Assembly (NCBI GenBank): GCA_913062835.1 | Contig: CAJXXD010000074.1 | Span: 1 to 5,610 of the forward strand | Direction of reading: 5' to 3' | Source of the DNA: an uncultured Gammaproteobacteria bacterium | Lineage (GTDB): Bacteria > Pseudomonadota > Gammaproteobacteria > Pseudomonadales > Litorivicinaceae | DNA: 5,610 nucleotides | In this document: piece after piece, positions 1 to 5,610 of the stretch | How the letters are laid out: each line of letters starts with the position of its first letter | How positions within the stretch are numbered: position 1 is the stretch's first letter | Notes under the pieces: generated by a model | The model's input: only the letters and a program-made list of their open reading frames with translations | The model's database searches: none | What the model was told of the DNA's origin: nothing | Position numbers and translations under genes: made by a program

Positions 1-702
1 CCCCCAGCGTGCCAACTGGGCCTCTGAGGCCAGACCCACCAGTGCCTGGTTATTCATCAGGGTGCCGGGATTAATACGCGGCAACTTAGGAATGCCGTAG
101 GCTCGGGCGTCCGTGCCTGTCCGCTTCACCAGTAGGCGATCGTTGGACAGATAATCAATGGATGGGTCATTTAGACAATGCAACATCAGGGTCGATTTTC
201 CACCGCCTGAAAAGCCAGCAAAGGCCAGGACACGCTCTCCGAACTGTGCAGCGGCTGCATGGCATACTTCACAGCCCTGATACTGCAAGTAACTTATGTA
301 CTGGACGTTGATGAAGTTAATGATTTGGTTGTCGTTGGCAGCACAGGGGCCCATGGCAACCGCCCGCTCAGGGCTTTGGTAAAACACCACACCGGTTTTG
401 ACCTTCCAAATTAGCCGAAACCCATCGCCATCATAAATCGCTTCTTTTTGACCGGTTTTACCCGCCTCTCGCGGCCAGTGGCTAAAGCCATCTGGGATAT
501 CAATGACTCCATCCAGCGCCTCGACCACGCGATCCACCCGGTCCAACGAGGCCACGACATAGGGTGTGAAATAGCGTGCTAAGGCGTCCCGAAGCGAAGC
601 GCTGTCGGTACGAACCTCGATCCCAAAGGCACCAAACTGCAACCGGAGCGGGTCTAGGTCATACGAGCGTTGAGCACGCGCGTACGCGATCAACTTATCC
701 AT
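1..702 (-). CDS. HprK-related kinase B (GAK system), N-terminal 234 codons, cut by window edge
   Basis: The reading frame is open from an ATG at 702 to position 1, giving 234 codons without a stop; the C-terminus lies outside the window. A P-loop is visible as GFSGGGKST at residues 163-171 (positions about 190-216), preceded by H148 in the segment CEVCHAAAA. After the P-loop come SND at 186-188, an acidic site in the place where HPr kinases carry their Asp pair, and GIPKLPRINPGT at 203-214. This order (His, Walker A, Asp, PRINPG) matches the HprK-related kinase B family, distant relatives of HPr(Ser) kinase/phosphorylase, and the neighbours agree. The first 130 residues are a less conserved N-terminal region. 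The start codon lies inside the end of the ATP-grasp gene (overlap ATGGATAA) with GAAGG 9 nt upstream, so translation is probably coupled. The protein is probably cytoplasmic, as no signal peptide is seen. It could phosphorylate a protein Ser/Thr or a small molecule; the target is unknown. Confidence 0.88.
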   Translation of the reverse strand, partial: MDKLIAYARAQRSYDLDPLRLQFGAFGIEVRTDSASLRDALARYFTPYVVASLDRVDRVVEALDGVIDIPDGFSHWPREAGKTGQKEAIYDGDGFRLIWKVKTGVVFYQSPERAVAMGPCAANDNQIINFINVQYISYLQYQGCEVCHAAAAQFGERVLAFAGFSGGGKSTLMLHCLNDPSIDYLSNDRLLVKRTGTDARAYGIPKLPRINPGTLMNNQALVGLASEAQLARWG

Positions 703-1588
703 GGGCGATGGCCTTCACGGCATAGTCAGCGTAGCGTGCGGCGGCGTTGACGCCCGCACCCTCAAGGGCGCCTTTAAAGCCTCCAAAGGCGGACACTTCA
801 AAACAAATCGCACCTTCGCTGCTTTCTGCGATGTCGACCGTGGTGAAGTCCATGTCAAACAATGACTGAGCCTTATGCGCCATGGCGACAATGGACTCAT
901 CCGGTTCGGCTAATTCGTAGCGGCCTCCAGAATGAATGGTGGTATTCCAGGCATCATTCTGCGCCACACGTGCATAGGCTCCTAAATACTCACCGCCTAA
1001 GAACACCAGACCTAAATCACGTCCTGAGAGGATCAATTTCTTTTGCAGATACATCACCGGGTGGTCTTTCTGGAAGGCCACGAGAGCCGCTTCAAGCTCC
1101 GCATCCGATTGATCCGCCGACAACAGGGTCATACCCCGTGCTTTGGTTGAGAACAAAGGTTTTAAAACGGCCTCACCAAATTGACGAACAGAGGCGATGG
1201 CCGACTCAATCCGCTCGGTAACACAGGTCTCTGGCATCGGAATGTCGTGATTTCGAAGAGTCACCGTGCAACTTAATCGGTCGACCAAGCGAAGCATTGA
1301 GCTCGCCGGGCTAAACACACGCACTCCTCTAGCCTCCGCCACACGCAACAGCTCCAAGCGATCCAGTGTTGACGGGCTGTAGACTTCGCTGATTTTTTTG
1401 ACCATCAAACCATCAAGTGACGCCAGGTCCACATCACCGGCCATTAAGCGGTTGTGGACCGCATCAAAGACCACATCGCCCATATCCACCACCAACCGAA
1501 ATCCAGTCAGTGCCTCCAGCTCATCAGCCAACACCTCGGTCGACCATTTTCCAGGAATACCGATCACAGCAATCCGAGGCTTATTCAT
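695..1588 (-). CDS. GAK system ATP-grasp enzyme (RimK-like ligase)
   Basis: This is a complete 297-residue gene. It starts with a Rossmann-like segment (PRIAVIGIPGKWST, 4-17). The ATP-grasp fold follows: a nucleotide-binding lysine in AVLKPLF (K143) before the small-residue loop STKARGM (147-153), YLQKKL at 180-185, RDLGLVF at 190-196, and the metal-site region with D247, D252 and E264 in CFEVSAFGGFKG. ATP-grasp enzymes join a carboxylate to an amine or similar nucleophile through an acyl-phosphate. The usual E-x-N metal motif reads E264-V-S266 here, which I believe is characteristic of this subfamily. The ATG at 1588 has AGGAG 7 nt upstream (1596-1600), a strong site. The gene overlaps its upstream neighbour by 8 nt (ATGAATAA) and the kinase gene downstream by 8 nt. 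The assignment to the GAK family rests on motifs plus the HprK-related and CofD-like neighbours; the substrate is unknown. Confidence 0.88.
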   Translation of the reverse strand: MNKPRIAVIGIPGKWSTEVLADELEALTGFRLVVDMGDVVFDAVHNRLMAGDVDLASLDGLMVKKISEVYSPSTLDRLELLRVAEARGVRVFSPASSMLRLVDRLSCTVTLRNHDIPMPETCVTERIESAIASVRQFGEAVLKPLFSTKARGMTLLSADQSDAELEAALVAFQKDHPVMYLQKKLILSGRDLGLVFLGGEYLGAYARVAQNDAWNTTIHSGGRYELAEPDESIVAMAHKAQSLFDMDFTTVDIAESSEGAICFEVSAFGGFKGALEGAGVNAAARYADYAVKAIAHG

Positions 1589-3203
1589 AAAACAACTCCT
1601 GCAAAGGCAATTTAAAACGGGCTTCGCTGCCCTCGGGGCAGCGATCGATGCGCTCTAAAATATAACGGGCGCGTAAGATCATCCGATCGGTCAGGGTCGG
1701 ATCCAAAATAAACCGCGTCGAGGTGATCAAAGACCGGGCTAGGCCTAGCGCCAACCGAAACTCAAAGGTGTCATCGCCCTCTCGCTTAGCAAAGCGTTTG
1801 GCCAACGCCGCCATCCGGAGTGCCAAAGACAAAATTCGATCGCGCTCTGGCCGCTCAAGCACTTGGAGACGATAACAAGACACCATAAACACCGAGATGT
1901 CTTGGACATAATCCATTTGCCGTGACCGATGGACGTCGATGAAACTAATTCGGTTCTCGACCGAGTCATACAAAATATTATCAAGATTAAAGTCACCGTG
2001 GATGTACACCGAAAAAGGCGCGGGCACCTCCCGGCGTTTGGCACGAGCTACTAAGGTTTTGAGACCAATCACAGGGAGTGCGCCGATTCGGCCATTGGTC
2101 AGTGACAGATTGGGATGGACCGAGAGAATATCTGACCATCGCGCGTGCAGTTGATCCATAAAGCCCGCTTTAGCCGGGCGTTTTTCACGGGTTTCCTTCC
2201 AGACGCGCCTCAAGGTTTGGCCCAACCGATTGAAGGCCGCATCGAGGGCAGCATCGGATTCATTGAGCAGCAGGTGCTCAAAGGTCATGCCATTGAGGTG
2301 TTCAATTAATAGAGCAGCCGAATCTCCTTGGCGTTTATACGAAAGCACTCTAGGTGCGAGGCCTGGGTAAATATCATGCCAGCTCTGAAAACCATCCCGT
2401 TCTTCTTTGAGCTTTTTCCGCTCTCCGTCTTTAAAGATCGCCGTAATCTGGTCGGTTTCTGGGTCGATGATGCCTGAAATAGAGCTTCCCGAGCGGGTTT
2501 CTGCGACCGTTTTGACCGAGACCGCCTGGTTCTCGGAATCAAGCTCCATGCCGAGTGACTCTAAAGAGTCATAACGGGTTAAGTTAATTGCCTGACCTAG
2601 CACGGCCGACAACAGGGCTTCGCTAATATCAAATAAAGATTGACCCATCTGTTCAAAGGCGTGAGCCGCTAACAACACCGCCGCAAAATCGTCGGCTCGA
2701 CTCTTTTTCACCTGTGCGATGCAGGCTGCCTCGACTTTCTGGTGGCGTCGGAAAATCTTGTCCGTCAGACGGCCTAACTTGATCGCCTTGGCCGATTCCG
2801 CAGACTCCACAATCGACGGAATCAGCGCCAAGCCCGTTTGCAGGTGTTTGAAGATGGGCTTAAAAAGTGACTCATCGACCCGAAGTTCGCCGCGAGTCGA
2901 CAACTGACGAACCACCTGCCGGGCGCTTTCTGTGATGTGGTCGAGATCTTGCGCCACCGATTCAATCGACTGCAATCGCACTCGAGACTCCATCGCTCGC
3001 TTGCCTCGCTGATTGTCCCAGCAGGCTTTTTGGATGCGACTTCTCAGGTTGTATCCGTACCCTGCACGGTCGAGCACACGACGTCCCGCTGCGGCATCTC
3101 CATACAACACAAACCGTTCGAGATGTTCGAGTTGCGACGACGTTTCCGCGATTAGGAAAATTAAATTATCGTGCACGGCCTTTGGCAGCCGAATCATGCG
3201 CAC
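1581..3203 (-). CDS. PhoU-like helical domain fused to APH-family phosphotransferase
   Basis: First gene of the minus-strand operon. Residues are numbered from the most upstream ATG (3212, 543 aa). I place the start at GTG 3203 because AAGGA (3212-3216) lies 8 nt before it; ATG 3212 abuts that SD and ATG 3197 is 14 nt from it, though either remains possible. Residues about 10-225 are predicted helical, with two PhoU-like stretches (about 83-104, around VAQDLDHITESA, and about 180-206, around HAFEQMGQSLFDISEAL). Residues about 240-520 are an aminoglycoside/choline-kinase type fold: the hinge LLIEHLNGMTFEHLL (301-315), the catalytic loop HGDFNLDN with D407 and N412, and the metal site FIDVHRS with D426, then D434 and D438. 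Such kinases use ATP to phosphorylate small molecules. The PhoU-like part may be a sensor or oligomerisation module. The gene is coupled to the ATP-grasp gene, so it probably acts in the same pathway; the substrate is unknown. Confidence 0.85.
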   Translation of the reverse strand: MRMIRLPKAVHDNLIFLIAETSSQLEHLERFVLYGDAAAGRRVLDRAGYGYNLRSRIQKACWDNQRGKRAMESRVRLQSIESVAQDLDHITESARQVVRQLSTRGELRVDESLFKPIFKHLQTGLALIPSIVESAESAKAIKLGRLTDKIFRRHQKVEAACIAQVKKSRADDFAAVLLAAHAFEQMGQSLFDISEALLSAVLGQAINLTRYDSLESLGMELDSENQAVSVKTVAETRSGSSISGIIDPETDQITAIFKDGERKKLKEERDGFQSWHDIYPGLAPRVLSYKRQGDSAALLIEHLNGMTFEHLLLNESDAALDAAFNRLGQTLRRVWKETREKRPAKAGFMDQLHARWSDILSVHPNLSLTNGRIGALPVIGLKTLVARAKRREVPAPFSVYIHGDFNLDNILYDSVENRISFIDVHRSRQMDYVQDISVFMVSCYRLQVLERPERDRILSLALRMAALAKRFAKREGDDTFEFRLALGLARSLITSTRFILDPTLTDRMILRARYILERIDRCPEGSEARFKLPLQELFYE

Positions 3204-3211
3204 CCCACACA

Positions 3212-3216
3212 TCCTT
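3212..3216 (-). promoter_or_regulatory. Ribosome binding site deciding the start of the PhoU/APH gene
   Basis: AAGGA read on the minus strand lies 8 nt before GTG 3203, directly overlaps the possible ATG at 3212, and is 14 nt from ATG 3197. The spacing favours GTG 3203. The three candidates differ by only five residues. Confidence 0.5.
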
Positions 3217-3234
3217 GCTTGGAACGCAGACTGC

Positions 3235-3247
3235 CATAAATTTTATG
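3235..3247 (-). promoter_or_regulatory. Possible -10 element inside a 13-bp palindrome upstream of the GAK operon
   Basis: On the minus strand TAAAAT (3240-3245) matches five of six bases of a sigma-70 -10 box and lies about 35 nt before the operon's start codon. I could not find a convincing -35 at the right distance. The same bases form a perfect inverted repeat, CATAAA-T-TTTATG (3235-3247), which could be an operator or may simply reflect the AT-rich patch. It is the most AT-rich piece of the divergent intergenic region. Confidence 0.35.
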
Positions 3248-3304
3248 AAAGTTCAGGCGTGATGAACGATTAACGCACCTCGTTCGCCTTTAGGACGACC
3301 AGGC

Positions 3305-3333
3305 TTTACCCAGTGCCCGAAGAAAGGTCAAAT
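3305..3333 (+). promoter_or_regulatory. Weak sigma-70-like promoter candidate for the CofD-like gene
   Basis: TTTACC and TCAAAT are separated by 17 nt, each matching the consensus hexamers at four of six positions, about 40 nt upstream of the CofD-like gene's GTG codon. The match is weak; position and orientation are the main support. Confidence 0.25.
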
Positions 3334-3346
3334 ACCGTATCAAACA

Positions 3347-3363
3347 AGCCGTCTGAGCCGGCT
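3347..3363 (+). other. Small hairpin in the CofD-like leader
   Basis: AGCCG (3347-3351) and CGGCT (3359-3363) can pair around a 7-nt loop, ending 11 nt before the GTG at 3375. There is no U tract, so it is not a terminator. It could influence translation initiation of the CofD-like gene, or be chance. Confidence 0.2.
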
Positions 3364-3374
3364 GAACCCTAAGA

Positions 3375-4571
3375 GTGTGGGATGGATCCTTGAATAATGA
3401 GTTGATTGAGTGGCACCGTCGCGCTCCTGAACTAGGCCCCGAAATGGTCATATTCTCCGGCGGAACGGCGTTTAACGAGACCGCTCGAGTCTTAAAAACG
3501 CTCACCCAGCACAGTACCCACTTGCTCACTCCCTTCGATTCAGGTGGCTCGTCGGCTGCCCTTCGGGTTGCATTTGACATGCCCGCCGTCGGTGACCTGC
3601 GAAGTCGGCTCATGGCCTTGGCGGATGAGTCTTTGGTGGGCCATCAGCAGGTGGTCAAACTGTTCAAAACGCGAGTCCCAAAGGAAATCGAACCGGCGGC
3701 GATGGCGCTCTTATTAAGAGGGCTGACTCAGGGCAAAGATCGTCTATTGACAGCCATTGAGCCTCCGATTCATGACATCGTGCAAAGCCTGTTAACACGG
3801 TTTTTTGAGGCCGCTCCTCCCGACTTTGACTACCGAGGCGCAAGCTTGGGCAATCTGGTGCTGACAGGCGCGTATTTGGCTCACCATCACCGCATGGACC
3901 CCACCGCCGCCTTATTTTCAAGGCTAGTGAAGACAGCCGGCACAGCGCGACTCATTGTCGACAGCGATCTGCATTTAGGCGCTGTCTTAACCAACGGTGA
4001 GGTGGTGCTCGGTCAGCACCGCATGACCGGGAAAGAAACCGCGGCTTTAAAGCATCCCATCAAAGAGTTGTTCATTAATCGGGGGCTCAATGTGGAATCC
4101 CGAACCGAGGTCGGCATTAAACGGCGCATCCGCCAAATGATTCTAGAGAGCCGCCTAGTGGTTTACGCGCAGGGCAGTTTTTACACGAGTTTGTTGGCCA
4201 ACTTATTGCCAAGCGGTGTCGGTGAGGCGATCGCGAGTCATACCACAGCCCCAAAGGTCTGGATTCCCAATCTCGGAGACGACCCTGAGCAACTGGGAAT
4301 GTCGCTCGAAGATGCCTTTGATGCCCTGATTCAGACCGTCCGCCAAGACGCCCCTGACGCCCGCGCATCCGACTGCGTCTCTCATGTGCTCTTGGATAAT
4401 CAAACGCTATACCGTGGTGGCATTCCGAAGACACGGTTTGCCCAGCTCGGGATTGAAGTCACTGAAGCAAAGTTAACAGCGGATCAACCCGAGCGCTTTT
4501 GCCCTGAGCGGCTTAGCGCAGCCCTTCTAGAGCTTGCTGTAATGTCAGAGCAGAGCCCGCTTCGCGGTTGA
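3375..4571 (+). CDS. GAK system CofD-like protein
   Basis: A divergent gene of 398 codons. CofD enzymes (2-phospholactate transferases) move a phospholactyl-type group from a nucleotide-activated donor to a deazaflavin; the GAK version is a distant relative of unknown substrate. Visible motifs are FSGGTA at 27-32 (the CofD N-terminal glycine loop), FDSGGSSAALR at 54-64, AVGDLRSRLMALAD at 71-84, FDYRGASLGNLVLTGAYL at 151-168 and YAQGSFYTSLLANLLPSG at 264-281. The last two correspond to the CofD signature segments around GN and the GS-x-x-TS-x-x-x-NLL motif. The start is uncertain: GTG 3375 has no clear SD and an in-frame stop sits at 3363-3365, while TTG 3390 has GGGA 7 nt upstream and would give 393 residues. 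No ATG precedes the conserved core, since the first internal ATG is inside ELGPEMVIF. The protein is predicted to be soluble. Its role with the opposite-strand operon is inferred from the family pairing. Confidence 0.87.
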   Translation: MWDGSLNNELIEWHRRAPELGPEMVIFSGGTAFNETARVLKTLTQHSTHLLTPFDSGGSSAALRVAFDMPAVGDLRSRLMALADESLVGHQQVVKLFKTRVPKEIEPAAMALLLRGLTQGKDRLLTAIEPPIHDIVQSLLTRFFEAAPPDFDYRGASLGNLVLTGAYLAHHHRMDPTAALFSRLVKTAGTARLIVDSDLHLGAVLTNGEVVLGQHRMTGKETAALKHPIKELFINRGLNVESRTEVGIKRRIRQMILESRLVVYAQGSFYTSLLANLLPSGVGEAIASHTTAPKVWIPNLGDDPEQLGMSLEDAFDALIQTVRQDAPDARASDCVSHVLLDNQTLYRGGIPKTRFAQLGIEVTEAKLTADQPERFCPERLSAALLELAVMSEQSPLRG

Positions 4572-4638
4572 ACTAAAGGGGGTGCCAATGGATGTCATGC
4601 CCATCTCCTAGGTGACTTCAGCAAAACTCGAGGGTATC

Positions 4639-4662
4639 GCAAAAGAGTGAGCACTCCTATGC
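4639..4662 (-). terminator. Weak terminator-like hairpin at the end of the minus-strand operon
   Basis: On the minus strand an imperfect hairpin is centred on GAGTG-CT-CACTC (4645-4656) and followed by TTTT (4641-4644), with further pairing between GCA and TGC at its base. It starts about 15 nt after the stop of the 28-residue frame. The stem is short and the U run partly joins the stem, so the call is tentative. Confidence 0.28.
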
Positions 4663-4677
4663 AATGGTTAGAAACCG

Positions 4678-4764
4678 CTACAGCAGGGTCATTTGAATCG
4701 ACAAGCCGAAAAACACCGCCTTCACGACCAACAGTCCAACCGCAAAAATCAACCAAGGGTTCAT
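4678..4764 (-). CDS. Candidate 28-residue single-helix membrane protein
   Basis: A short open frame encodes MNPWLIFAVGLLVVKAVFF followed by GLSIQMTLL and a TAG stop. Apart from one lysine, residues 4-27 have no charge and would form one transmembrane helix with a two- or three-residue N-terminal tail. The ATG at 4764 has AAGG 9 nt upstream (4774-4777). The frame lies 60 nt after the stop codon of the DUF2007 gene on the same strand, so it could be the last gene of that operon. The frame upstream of the ATG is open only to a stop at 4798-4800 and has no better start. I do not recognise the family. Being so short, it could be chance; the hydrophobic run, SD and position are the support. Confidence 0.45.
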   Translation of the reverse strand: MNPWLIFAVGLLVVKAVFFGLSIQMTLL

Positions 4765-4824
4765 ACCAAAAAACCTTAAAAACGGAACGGCTCCTTGTCA
4801 CTATCAAGGCACTGAATGCTCGAA

Positions 4825-5142
4825 TCAATCTCCGGGTGACAGCACCCTGGATTCAGCACAGGACCAGCAGCTCTCAAATGAGCAGGGATTGCTCTCGCCA
4901 CACTCACAGACCCATTGACCCTGAGTATCGCGCTGTTGGAACTCATGCAATACCTCCACCGCCGCTTGCCAATGGCGTGTTTCACGCACCCAAACTTCAG
5001 GCCACAACTCCACCATGGGTAGCTCGCCCAGTCCCGATTGCAGGGATTCGTTTTTGATCACCGGGCTCAGGCCTCGCTCGCACAACATAAGCTTGAGCAG
5101 TTGTGCCTCAAGCAAATCAGCCGCGGTGTAGAGCTTTCGCAT
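4825..5142 (-). CDS. DUF2007 protein with C-terminal zinc finger
   Basis: This is a 105-residue protein of the DUF2007 family (annotated as putative signal-transducing proteins; function not established). The N-terminal part, KLYTAADLLEAQLLKLMLCERGL, is the typical opening of this family, a small ferredoxin-like alpha/beta fold in which a helix covers 'short-cut' residues. It continues through PMVELWPEVWV (42-52). The tail from W77 is a RanBP2-like zinc finger: cysteines C79, C81, C92 and C95, with N85 and F89 placed as in that motif; the first pair is separated by one residue instead of the usual two. I chose ATG 5142 because GAGGGAG lies 5 nt upstream (5148-5154) and family similarity begins there; a longer frame to 5217 would overlap the preceding gene by 65 nt. 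The gene follows the metallopeptidase gene by 10 nt, and its SD overlaps that gene's stop, so the pair is one operon. Confidence 0.85.
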   Translation of the reverse strand: MRKLYTAADLLEAQLLKLMLCERGLSPVIKNESLQSGLGELPMVELWPEVWVRETRHWQAAVEVLHEFQQRDTQGQWVCECGESNPCSFESCWSCAESRVLSPGD

Positions 5143-5152
5143 CCAGTCTCCC

Positions 5153-5610
5153 TCAACGCCTGAGTATTGCCAGCCAGCGCCAAAAATTGAGCAACTGAAC
5201 CAAGGCACCGGCGACATATGTTAAGGCCGCCGCCCTAAGTAGAGTCTTGGAAGGCCCCATTTGAGACTCAGACACATAACCCGATCCCAATATAGGCAGG
5301 GCTTTATTAAAGCTGGCATCAAGCTCCACCGGCAGGGTCACCAATTGAATCAAAACCCCGTAACCCAGCACCAGAAATGCACCGGCAAATGTCAAAAGGC
5401 CCAAATGCGGCGACAGAGTGACTCCGCCAATAAAGGGACTGGCCGCCAACAAGGCGGAACCAACCATCTGTGCAGCATTGGCCGATTGCGCCAAACGTTG
5501 CCGAAGTAAGAAAAAAGGTTCGCGCCGTGCATGCTGAATAGCATGACCACACTCATGAGCGGCAATCACAATAGACGCCAAGGTCCGCCCGTTGTATTTG
5601 TCTTCGGTCA
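5153..5610 (-). CDS. YugP-family membrane zinc metallopeptidase, C-terminal part
   Basis: The frame enters at the right edge and ends at TGA 5153, leaving about 151 residues; the N-terminus is outside the window. The visible start reads TEDKYNGRTLASIVIAAHE, and the zinc-binding HExxH motif is HECGH (5543-5557), followed by AIQHA. This is the neutral zinc metallopeptidase type seen in Bacillus YugP (Zn_peptidase_2). Next come two hydrophobic stretches (around QMVGSALLAASPFIGG and LLTFAGAFLVLGYGVLIQL), then LPVELDASFNKAL, whose acidic residues are the family's conserved site after the second helix, and a final hydrophobic helix in AAALTYVAGALVQLLNFW. The enzyme is an inner-membrane protein; substrates are unknown. 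An internal TTG at 5581 is not the start, since the conserved upstream residues are present. Confidence 0.92.
   Translation of the reverse strand, partial: TEDKYNGRTLASIVIAAHECGHAIQHARREPFFLLRQRLAQSANAAQMVGSALLAASPFIGGVTLSPHLGLLTFAGAFLVLGYGVLIQLVTLPVELDASFNKALPILGSGYVSESQMGPSKTLLRAAALTYVAGALVQLLNFWRWLAILRR

Larger units (their letters stand above)
4572..4824. other. Convergent intergenic spacer
   Basis: About 250 bp separate the end of the CofD-like gene (plus) from the end of the DUF2007 gene (minus). Apart from the candidate small membrane protein and hairpin listed separately, I see no gene, repeat or RNA. No clear U-tailed terminator for the CofD-like gene is visible. Longer frames on both strands here lack recognisable sequence features. 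Confidence 0.6.

Noticed and set aside
862..1221. A 119-codon plus-strand frame
   Set aside because: It is entirely antisense to the ATP-grasp gene, whose motifs are clear; the translation is rich in Pro, Arg and His as expected from a shadow frame.
4557..4567. CCGC-TTC-GCGG hairpin at the end of the CofD-like gene
   Set aside because: The stem is only 4 bp, lies inside the coding end and has no U tract, so it is not a credible terminator.
4778..4795. GGAG-CCG-TTCC followed by GTTTTT on the minus strand after DUF2007
   Set aside because: The stem has four pairs including a wobble and a 3-nt loop; too weak to call a terminator, and the U run is also just before the SD of the candidate small gene.
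4595..4828. A 77-codon minus-strand frame in the convergent spacer
   Set aside because: It overlaps the end of DUF2007 and the candidate 28-residue frame in another phase; it lacks a family resemblance.
4834..4847. GGGTG-ACAG-CACCC hairpin at the 3' end of the DUF2007 gene
   Set aside because: It is a neat 5-bp stem, but neither strand has a U run after it, and it sits within codons of DUF2007.
4647..5057. A 136-codon plus-strand frame across the spacer and the DUF2007 gene
   Set aside because: It is antisense to the well-supported DUF2007 gene for most of its length, has no recognisable domain, and reads like a low-complexity shadow translation.
5143..5217. N-terminal extension of the DUF2007 frame to an ATG at 5217
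   Set aside because: It would overlap the metallopeptidase gene by 65 nt, and both the SD and the family similarity begin at ATG 5142.

Overview
The window most likely comes from a Gram-negative proteobacterium, probably a gammaproteobacterium. It has moderate GC by eye, tightly packed operons, Shine-Dalgarno (SD) starts, and a YugP-type metallopeptidase next to a small DUF2007 protein. The organism call is inference. No rRNA, tRNA, CRISPR array or insertion sequence was seen.

Positions 1-4571 hold a complex of genes that I recognise as a 'GAK system' locus, a name I recall from NCBIfam/TIGRFAM models for an uncharacterised conserved neighbourhood. On the minus strand, in transcription order from about 3.2 kb down to the left edge, are three genes: a large protein joining a PhoU-like helical region to an APH-type phosphotransferase domain; a RimK-like ATP-grasp enzyme; and an HprK-related kinase B that runs off the window. 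Both junctions are 8-nt stop/start overlaps (ATGAATAA and ATGGATAA), so the three are almost certainly one translationally coupled operon. A divergent gene on the plus strand encodes a CofD-like protein and shares a short intergenic region of about 170 bp that holds the likely promoters.

The four products are a small-molecule-type kinase, a carboxylate-amine ligase, a protein-kinase-like P-loop enzyme and a phosphotransferase of the phospholactate-transferase fold. Together they suggest a pathway that builds or attaches a phosphorylated small molecule, or modifies a protein. No substrate is known to me, and this reading is inference.

Positions 4572-4824 form a convergent spacer. It contains one good candidate for an unlisted 28-residue single-helix membrane protein (minus strand, 4678-4764) and a weak terminator-like hairpin. 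Positions 4825-5610 hold an ordinary housekeeping-type minus-strand pair: the C-terminal part of a YugP-family membrane zinc metallopeptidase followed by a DUF2007 protein with a C-terminal zinc finger.
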